A stretch of DNA of 64,000 nucleotides, from contig NZ_BMVW01000027.1 in the NCBI RefSeq assembly GCF_014650915.1, positions 1-64,000 on the forward strand. Reading direction: 5' to 3'. This DNA is from Streptomyces poonensis (GTDB taxonomy: Bacteria > Actinomycetota > Actinomycetes > Streptomycetales > Streptomycetaceae). The first letter of the stretch is position 1; every line of letters begins with the position of its first letter. The position numbers were made by a program, and so were the translations under genes. Shown in pieces: positions 58,030 through 64,000 of the stretch. Below the pieces are notes generated by a model. It searched no databases and was not told the origin of the DNA. It worked only from the letters and a program-made list of their open reading frames with translations.

Positions 58030-58154
58030 AGTGTCCGACGGCATGTCACCCCGGTCGGTGGAGCAGAGTGTGGGCAAGGGCGGAATGCCGACGTCCGTCG
58101 GCACGTGCCACACGCGGTCCGCCACGACGTGCCCGCACGAAGGAGTGACGGTCC

Positions 58155-60692
58155 ATGTCCGACCCCGTCCCCGCTCCCGCCCCCACCCGCACTCCCGACT
58201 CCGTGTCCCGGCGCTCCGCCCTGCGTCTGCTGGGCGGAGCCGTCACGGTCGCCACGGCGGCCACCGCCACCGGCTGCACGGTCCCCTCGCACACCGTCGC
58301 GGCCAGGAGCGGACCGGACGCCGCCGCAGGACCCGGCCGCCCCCGGGTCGAGAGGCTCCTCGCCCGGCTCACCCTCGACGAGAAGATCTCCCTCCTGCAC
58401 GGTGCCACCGACCCCCGGCCGCTCGGCCAGGCCGGTCACGTCGCAGGTGTGCCCCGCCTCGGTATCCCGCCGCTGCGGCTGGCCGACGGTCCCGCCGGAG
58501 TGCGGGCGACCCGGCACGCCACTGCGCTGCCCGCCCCGGTGCTGCTGGCCTCCGCCTTCGATCCGGAACTCGCCCGCCGCTACGGCCAGGTGATCGGCCG
58601 CGAGGGCCGCGCGCTCGGCCAGGACGTGCTCCTGTCGCCGATGGTGAACCTGATCCGCACCCCGTACGCGGGCCGCAACTTCGAGACGTTCGGCGAGGAT
58701 CCGCTGCTCTCGGGCGACCTGGTCGCGGCCGAGATCCGCGGCATCCAGGGCGAGGGGCTCATCGCGACCGTCAAGCACTTCGCGCTCAACAACCAGGAAC
58801 GGGACCGCGAGTCGGTCGACGTACGGGTCGGTGAGCAGGCCCTGCACGAGGTCGAACTGCGCGGCTTCGAGGCGGCCGTCGCGGCCGGTGCGGGTGCCGT
58901 GATGAGCGCGTACAACAAGGTCGGCGGCACGTTCGCCGGCGAGCACCGGGAGCTGCTCACCGAGGTGCTGCGGGACCGCTGGGGCTTCGAGGGGTGGGTG
59001 ATGAGCGACTGGTCCGCCACGCACAGCACCGTCGCCTCGATCACGGCGGGCCTCGACATGGAGATGCCCGACGGCAGGTACTTCGGGGCCGCCCTGAAGT
59101 CGGCCGTCCGCGACGGCAGCGTTCCGGAGCGGTACGTCGACCGGGCCGTACGCCGGGTCCTCGGCGTGCTGGACCGCTTCGGGCTGCTCGACGGCCGCGG
59201 CGGCCCGCCCCGCCCGGACCGTGACCCGCGCGCGGGCGCCGCCGTCGCCCTGGAGGTCGCCAAGGCGGGGGCGACGCTCCTGCGCAACGAGCATGATGCC
59301 CTTCCGCTGCGCCCCCGCGCCGGGGGCATCGCCGTCATCGGACCCTCCGGTGCCCGGCCCTTCGTCAGCGGTGGTGGCAGCGCCCATGTGGTGCCCGACC
59401 ATGCCGACAGCCCTCTCGACGCGATCCGGCGGCGTGCGGGCACACATGCGCAGGTCACATACGCGCTCGGCGAGGACCTCTTCGGCACGGCGCTGCCCGA
59501 GGACGTCCTCGGGCCGGCCGCCGGCCTGGAGGAGCGGCGTGTCGCCGCCGGGAAGACCTGGACGTACGACGGAACGCTCACCGCGGACCGGGACGACGAG
59601 TGGATGTTCGTCCTCCACTTCGACGGGGAGCCCACCGAGCGGCCGAAGGTGCTGCTCGACGGGAAGGAGCTGTTCCCGCTGCGGCCCGGCTACCAGGAGC
59701 ACTTCTCCGGTGGGTTCGGATCCGCCGCGCCCGACGGGCTGAGCGTGCGCCGCGCTACGGCCCTGGTCACCGAGGGCCGGCACCGGCTGCGGATCACCGC
59801 AGAGGGCGGCGCCGCCGGGCTGCTGTTCCGGCTGCGGTGCGCCAACGGCACGACCCGCGCGCGGGACGTCGACCGGGCCGTGGCGGCCGCGCGGGCCGCG
59901 CGGGACGTCGTCCTGTTCGCCTACGAGGACGCGACCGAGGGCACGGACCGTACGACGGTCGCGCTCCCCGGACACCAGGCGGAACTGATCGAGGCGGTCA
60001 CGGCGGTCAATCCGCGCACCACCGTCGTCCTCAACACCTCGTCCGCGACCTCGATGCCCTGGCTGGAGCGGACCGCCGCGGTGCTCCAGATGTACTACCC
60101 GGGCCAGGAGGGCGCGGCCGCCACCGCCGCGGTCCTGTTCGGCGACTGCGACCCGGGCGGCCGGCTCACCCAGTCCTTCCCGGCGGACGACGACCACCAT
60201 CCCGTCGCCGGGGACCCGCGCCGGTATCCCGGGACCGACGGCACGGAGGAGTACACGGAGGGCATCCACATCGGCCACCGCTGGTACGACGCGGAGGGCG
60301 TACGGCCCCTGTTTCCGTTCGGGCACGGACTGTCGTACACCTCCTTCTCGTACGGGGAACCGTCGGTGCGGTGGTCCGGGCGGGAGCTCCACGTGGGCTT
60401 CACCGTGCGCAACACCGGCCGGCGCGACGGGATCGCCGTGCCGCAGGTGTACGTCGGCCGTGCTCCGGACCTCCGGCTCGACCAGCCCGTACGGGTCCTG
60501 GGCGGCTACCGGCGGCTCGCGCTGAAGGCGGGGGAGCGGCGCCGGGTCGCCGTGACGGTCCGGCCGCCGACCCTGTCCTCGTGGGACCCGGAACGGCACG
60601 GCTGGGTGCTCGGCACCGGACGGCGCACCGTGTGGGTCGGGGCCTCCTCGCGCGACCTGCGACTGACCGCCACCGCGGAGGTGACCACATGA
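58155..60692 (+). CDS. Exported GH3 beta-glucosidase with PA14 domain (Tat lipoprotein)
   Basis: The 845-residue enzyme should remove terminal beta-linked glucose or xylose. It has a twin-arginine lipoprotein signal (SRRSALRLLGGAVTVATAAT, then Cys), the GH3 N-domain with nucleophile D285 (GWVMSDWSATHSTVAS), C-domain PSGARPFVSGGGSAHVVPD, a PA14-like insertion (~430-570) that often binds sugars, and a fibronectin-like end (~760-845). Tat export plus lipidation would leave it attached outside the membrane. Confidence 0.93.
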   Translation: MSDPVPAPAPTRTPDSVSRRSALRLLGGAVTVATAATATGCTVPSHTVAARSGPDAAAGPGRPRVERLLARLTLDEKISLLHGATDPRPLGQAGHVAGVPRLGIPPLRLADGPAGVRATRHATALPAPVLLASAFDPELARRYGQVIGREGRALGQDVLLSPMVNLIRTPYAGRNFETFGEDPLLSGDLVAAEIRGIQGEGLIATVKHFALNNQERDRESVDVRVGEQALHEVELRGFEAAVAAGAGAVMSAYNKVGGTFAGEHRELLTEVLRDRWGFEGWVMSDWSATHSTVASITAGLDMEMPDGRYFGAALKSAVRDGSVPERYVDRAVRRVLGVLDRFGLLDGRGGPPRPDRDPRAGAAVALEVAKAGATLLRNEHDALPLRPRAGGIAVIGPSGARPFVSGGGSAHVVPDHADSPLDAIRRRAGTHAQVTYALGEDLFGTALPEDVLGPAAGLEERRVAAGKTWTYDGTLTADRDDEWMFVLHFDGEPTERPKVLLDGKELFPLRPGYQEHFSGGFGSAAPDGLSVRRATALVTEGRHRLRITAEGGAAGLLFRLRCANGTTRARDVDRAVAAARAARDVVLFAYEDATEGTDRTTVALPGHQAELIEAVTAVNPRTTVVLNTSSATSMPWLERTAAVLQMYYPGQEGAAATAAVLFGDCDPGGRLTQSFPADDDHHPVAGDPRRYPGTDGTEEYTEGIHIGHRWYDAEGVRPLFPFGHGLSYTSFSYGEPSVRWSGRELHVGFTVRNTGRRDGIAVPQVYVGRAPDLRLDQPVRVLGGYRRLALKAGERRRVAVTVRPPTLSSWDPERHGWVLGTGRRTVWVGASSRDLRLTATAEVTT

Positions 60693-60849
60693 TGAAGGGG
60701 CGGCGAAGCCGTCCCCGCCACGTCGGAGCCGCTACGGCGAACGGGTAGGCTTCCTCGGCGTGCGCTCCCGGGGAACGCACGCCCGGAACGCAGGGTCCGG
60801 TCGGTGAGACGGCCCGGTGACACGGCCCGGTGACATGGGAGGAGCGGCG

Positions 60850-61503
60850 TTGCACGTCCAGGAATGGCTCGAGACGGTGCCCGCGGTGAGCATCTACGCG
60901 CTGGTGGGCCTGGTCATCGGCCTGGAGAGTCTGGGCATCCCGCTGCCCGGCGAGATCATCCTGGTCTCCTCGGCCCTGCTGGCCTCGCAGCACGGTGACA
61001 TCGACCCCTTCGTCCTCGGCGCCTGCGCCAGCGCGGGAGCGGTCATCGGTGACTCCATCGGCTACGCCATCGGCCGCAAGGGCGGGCGCCCGCTGCTGGC
61101 GTGGCTCGGCGGGAAGTTCCCCCGGCACTTCAGCGAGGGGCACATCGCGACCGCCGAACGGTCCTTCCAGAAGTGGGGCATGTGGGCCGTGTTCTTCGGC
61201 CGGTTCGTGGCCCTGCTGCGGATCTTCGCCGGACCGCTGGCGGGTGTGCTGCACATGCCGTACTGGAAGTTCCTGACCGCGAACATCCTCGGCGGCGTCC
61301 TGTGGGCGGGCGGCACCACGGCCGTCATCTACTACGTCGGTGTCGTCGCCGAGTCCTGGCTCAAGCGCTTCTCGTGGCTGGGACTGGTCGTGGCGGTGCT
61401 GCTCGGTGTCGCCTCGATGCTGATCCTCAAGCGGAAGGCGAAGAAGGCACAGGCCGAGAGCCCGGAGACGGCGGCCGCGGAGGCGGTGCCGGCCACGGAG
61501 TAG
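60850..61503 (+). CDS. DedA-family membrane protein
   Basis: The 217-residue protein has four or five membrane helices, the DedA motif GLESLGIPLPGEIILV and the arginine motif FFGRFVALLRIFAGPLAGVL. DedA proteins are thought to move lipids such as undecaprenyl phosphate or phospholipids, or to help proton homeostasis. TTG 60850 is chosen because GGGAGGAG lies 5 nt upstream; ATG 60835 lies before that ribosome site. Confidence 0.88.
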   Translation: MHVQEWLETVPAVSIYALVGLVIGLESLGIPLPGEIILVSSALLASQHGDIDPFVLGACASAGAVIGDSIGYAIGRKGGRPLLAWLGGKFPRHFSEGHIATAERSFQKWGMWAVFFGRFVALLRIFAGPLAGVLHMPYWKFLTANILGGVLWAGGTTAVIYYVGVVAESWLKRFSWLGLVVAVLLGVASMLILKRKAKKAQAESPETAAAEAVPATE

Positions 61504-61584
61504 CGCGCCGCGTCCCGGCAGGATCCGCGCGTCGGCGGCACCCGCCGGGAGAGTGCGCTACGGCCGTGCCACGGTTGACGGACG

Positions 61585-61636
61585 ACGGGCAGTGACGGGA
61601 GCGGGTGGCACGCCACCCGCTCCCGTCACTGCCCGT
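61585..61636. terminator. 25-bp perfect inverted repeat between convergent genes
   Basis: The arms 61585-61609 and 61612-61636 are perfectly complementary with only AC between them, giving a 52-bp palindrome. It lies between the DedA gene and the gamma-carbonic-anhydrase-like gene; the latter's stop codon (61626-61628) is inside the right arm. Confidence 0.9.
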
Positions 61637-62156
61637 GTGCCTCCCGGTGCATCCCGGCCTTCTCCACGTAGACGGCCGCGTTCAGCGCGAGGCCCTCGCG
61701 TTCCTCCGCGGTCAGCTCCCGCCTGACCTTCGCGGGCACGCCCGCGACGAGCGAGCCCGGCGGCACCCGCATGCCCTGTGGCACCAGCGCCTGCGCGGCG
61801 ACGAGCGAACCGGCGCCGATCACCGCGCCGTTCAGGACCGTCGCGCCCATCCCGATGAGGCAGCCGTCCTCGACGGTGGCGCCGTGGACCACGGCGTTGT
61901 GCCCGATCGAGACGCCCTCGCCGACGGAGACGGGGAAGCCCGGGTCGGTGTGGAGGGTGCAGTTGTCCTGCACATTGCTGTTCGCGCCGACGACGATCGG
62001 CTCGGACTCCGCGCGGAGCACGGCGCCGTACCAGACGCTCGCCCCCGGACGCAGCGTCACATCACCGATCACCACGGACCTCGGCGCCGTGAACGCCTGC
62101 CCGTCCACCTGCGGCTCCTTGCCGGCCACGCCCGCGATCAGGGCCTCGTGCGTCAT
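61626..62156 (-). CDS. Gamma-carbonic-anhydrase-like left-handed beta-helix protein
   Basis: The 176-residue protein is a trimeric hexapeptide-repeat protein (SVVIGDVTLRPGASVWYGAV, IGHNAVVHGATVEDGCLIGM) and ends in a helix. Histidines for zinc lie in TLHTD and IGHNAVVHG. This is the gamma-CA/YrdA/PaaY group; whether it hydrates CO2 or hydrolyses thioesters is unknown. GAGGAGTGG precedes the ATG. The 3' end is part of a large palindrome. Confidence 0.9.
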   Translation of the reverse strand: MTHEALIAGVAGKEPQVDGQAFTAPRSVVIGDVTLRPGASVWYGAVLRAESEPIVVGANSNVQDNCTLHTDPGFPVSVGEGVSIGHNAVVHGATVEDGCLIGMGATVLNGAVIGAGSLVAAQALVPQGMRVPPGSLVAGVPAKVRRELTAEEREGLALNAAVYVEKAGMHREAHGQ

Positions 62157-62288
62157 CGTCCACTCCTCGTCTCGTCGGGACAGGTCTCCTCGGGGTAGGG
62201 GAACGGTAAGGCATCGACCCCGCCCCGCCGTGCGTCCGTGGGGTGAAGATCACAGCGGTACGACGGCATCGGTGGCTCTCGCGGTGAG

Positions 62289-62294
62289 TACGGT
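62289..62294 (+). promoter_or_regulatory. -10 box of a likely leaderless promoter for the acyltransferase
   Basis: TACGGT is followed by GAGCGG (6 nt) and GTG at 62301. Confidence 0.65.
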
Positions 62295-62300
62295 GAGCGG

Positions 62301-63077
62301 GTGCCCGAGCGCAAGAACACGTTCTCGTCCCGGCGGCGCCGCATCGTCCAGCGGGCCGTCCACTCGGGCTGGTCCTGGGTACAGCGCACGGGTTCCGTGA
62401 CCGCCGACCGGCCCGGCCGGTTCCGCTTCGGCGCGATGGGCACCGGCACCCGGCTGGCCTTCCCGCTGGGCACGGTCTTCGGGGAGCCGTGGATCCACCT
62501 CGGCGCGCACTGCATCATCGGCGAGCAGGTCACGCTGACCGCGGGACTGATGCCCGACCTCGACCTCGGCCCCGAGCCGATCCTGCGCATCGGTGACGGC
62601 GTGGTCCTCGGCCGCGGCAGCCATGTCATCGCCGACACCACGGTCACGATCGGCGACGACTGCTACTTCGGGCCGTATGTGTACATCACGTCCACGAACC
62701 ACTCGTACGACGATCCGCACCAGCCCATCGGCAAGCAGTGGCCGCGGATGGAGCCGGTGTCCATAGGGCCCGGCTGCTGGATCGGGACGGGCGCCGTGAT
62801 CCTGCCGGGGGCGCGGATCGGGCGGAACGTGGTGGTGGCCGCCGGGGCGGTGGTCCGCGGTGCCGTGCCCGACCACTCGGTGGTGGCCGGGGCACCCGCG
62901 CGCGTGGTCCGCAGCTGGGACCCCGTGGCCGGCTGGCAGCCGCCGCTCAGGACCCCGGCGCCGGTGCCGATCCCGGACGGGGTGACGCCCGAGCAGCTGC
63001 TGGCGCTGGCGGACCTGGACGAGGACGAGGAGAGCACGAGCGGGTTCGCGGAGCGCGCCGCCGGGGGCGAGGCGTAG
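62301..63077 (+). CDS. Left-handed beta-helix acyltransferase (WbbJ/maltose-acetyltransferase-like)
   Basis: The 258-residue protein has hexapeptide repeats (EPWIHLGAHCIIGEQVTLTA, ADTTVTIGDDCYFGPYVYIT) and the histidine motif TSTNHSYDDPHQPIGKQWPR, followed by IGPGCWIGTGAVILPGARIG, and a Glu-rich tail. It should acetylate a hydroxyl or amino group using acetyl-CoA. Acceptor unknown. GTG 62301 is probably leaderless. Confidence 0.87.
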   Translation: MPERKNTFSSRRRRIVQRAVHSGWSWVQRTGSVTADRPGRFRFGAMGTGTRLAFPLGTVFGEPWIHLGAHCIIGEQVTLTAGLMPDLDLGPEPILRIGDGVVLGRGSHVIADTTVTIGDDCYFGPYVYITSTNHSYDDPHQPIGKQWPRMEPVSIGPGCWIGTGAVILPGARIGRNVVVAAGAVVRGAVPDHSVVAGAPARVVRSWDPVAGWQPPLRTPAPVPIPDGVTPEQLLALADLDEDEESTSGFAERAAGGEA

Positions 63078-63180
63078 AGCCGCCGAGGAGCGTCCGGGGC
63101 CGTACCGATCAGTCCCGTCCATGTGGCTCGGCCCGGCGTGTGGCTGGGCGGGGCCGCGTCGCTCGGCCCGTCCGTTTCGC

Positions 63181-64000
63181 TCACCCCGCCGCGAGCAAGA
63201 CCGTGCCGACCAGGGCGAGGCCCGCGCCGGCCGCCTGGACGCCGCGCAGCCTCTCGCTGAGGACACCGCGCGCGGCCAGCGCCGTCACCACCGGGTACAG
63301 CGAGGCGAGCACCGCGGCCACGGTGACCGGGCCCCGCTGCGCGGCCAGCGAGTAGGTGCCGTTGGCGGCCACGTCCGCGAGACCGACGAAGGCGAGGGCC
63401 GGCAGAGACCGCCACGGGAAGCCGTCCGCGGGGAGGGCGGGGGTGCCGCGCCGGGCGGAGACGTACAGGGCGGTGCCGCCCGCGACGACGTTCGTCACGC
63501 GCTGGACGAACAGGGCGAGGAACAGGCCGGTGAGGGTGGCGGACGCCTCCGCGATCAAGGCCATCACCGCGCCGAAGCCGAACGCCGCGAGCAGGGTCAG
63601 CAGCACGGCCTGCCGCTGCACCGGGGCTCCTTTGAGCTGGGGCCCGCCCGCGAGCACGACTCCGGCGACGGCCACGACGATCCCCGCGAGCTGCGGCAGC
63701 CCGGGGCGCTCGCCCAGGACCAGCCCCGCCCCGACCGGGACCACCACGCCCAGCGAGCCCAGCGGGGAGACGACGCCCATCGGGCCCAGCGCGAGCGCCT
63801 GGTAGAAGGCGAGCATCGCCACCGGGCCGACCAGCCCCGCCGCCACGGCGAACCACAACCGCGGGCCGGCCTCGCTCCACGCGCCGGTCGCCAGCACGAT
63901 CGTGCCCAGCACCACCACAGCGATCGACTGCGAGACGACCACCACGGTGAGCGCGGGCGTCCGCCGGGTCAGCAGCCCGCCGCCGAAGTCGGCCAGCCCC
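63181..64000 (-). CDS. EamA/DMT-family transporter, 5' end beyond window
   Basis: The frame remains open to the window edge: upstream of GTG 63945 it reads GLADFGGGLLTRRTPALTV, typical EamA N-terminal sequence, so the true start lies outside. About 273 codons with roughly nine membrane helices are visible, with the second EamA repeat ending in GVLSERLRGVQAAGAGLAL. Substrate unknown; it is the fourth EamA protein in 64 kb. Confidence 0.86.
   Translation of the reverse strand, partial: GLADFGGGLLTRRTPALTVVVVSQSIAVVVLGTIVLATGAWSEAGPRLWFAVAAGLVGPVAMLAFYQALALGPMGVVSPLGSLGVVVPVGAGLVLGERPGLPQLAGIVVAVAGVVLAGGPQLKGAPVQRQAVLLTLLAAFGFGAVMALIAEASATLTGLFLALFVQRVTNVVAGGTALYVSARRGTPALPADGFPWRSLPALAFVGLADVAANGTYSLAAQRGPVTVAAVLASLYPVVTALAARGVLSERLRGVQAAGAGLALVGTVLLAAG

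Noticed and set aside
57486..60599. 1037-codon minus-strand ORF
   Set aside because: It covers the thioesterase and GH3 genes in antisense; no recognisable domain.

Overview
This is a chromosomal segment of a Streptomyces or very close relative. The evidence is very high G+C with strong third-position G/C bias, frequent GTG starts, and a gene order matching the part of Streptomyces chromosomes that carries gcvP and tuf3. One TTA (bldA-type) leucine codon was noticed, and many genes appear leaderless. No phage, transposase, CRISPR array or secondary-metabolite cluster was found. Identifications come from reading the translations; no database search was run.

Left part (1-14.7 kb): the window opens in the last ~69 nt of a 5S rRNA with a textbook terminator. 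An actinobacterial core cell-envelope/growth-control block follows: CDP-alcohol phosphatidyltransferase (pgsA-like), a GDP-mannose pyrophosphorylase fused to a degenerate phosphomannomutase, DUF881 - small basic protein - DUF881, an FHA protein with a GarA-type ETTS motif, the MerR regulator FtsR, a bifunctional nuclease and a second MerR protein. This parallels the Mycobacterium pgsA2-Rv1823-1825-gcvH-garA-Rv1828-1829-1830-gcvB block, but gcvH is missing. Then come DNA polymerase IV, a PRC-barrel protein and gcvP behind a tandem glycine riboswitch.

Middle (14.7-45 kb): single genes and small regulator-target pairs. They include a GCS2-type ligase, CPBP protease-like protein, PhzF, PadR, a Clp N-domain protein, three EamA transporters, a MocR regulator divergent from a PNPOx-like protein, a LysR divergent from an EamA exporter, a Rieske lipoprotein, a HipA-like kinase overlapping DUF3037, two SDRs behind a strong promoter, an orphan peptide-binding lipoprotein, uracil-DNA glycosylase, a TetR/FAD-monooxygenase pair with two perfect operators, apolipoprotein N-acyltransferase and UppP.

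Right part (45-64 kb): a sugar-type operon (Gfo/Idh, DUF6807, cupin) behind a LacI-like operator; a divergent second EF-Tu (tuf3 type) with a structured leader; a methyltransferase/spermidine-synthase-like protein; and a complete oligopeptide ABC importer whose binding-protein gene has TTA as codon 3. After these come a hotdog thioesterase, a GH3 beta-glucosidase, DedA, two left-handed beta-helix proteins and an EamA transporter cut by the window end.

Two patterns run across the window. At least nine genes have short tandem repeats starting inside or just after the last codons, often copying the stop codon (units of 7-28 bp). About a dozen genes have a -10-like hexamer almost exactly 6 nt before the start codon, consistent with leaderless mRNAs. 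The most curious site is a 14-bp array joining the stop of one ABC permease gene to the start of the next and creating three 7-codon mini-ORFs.
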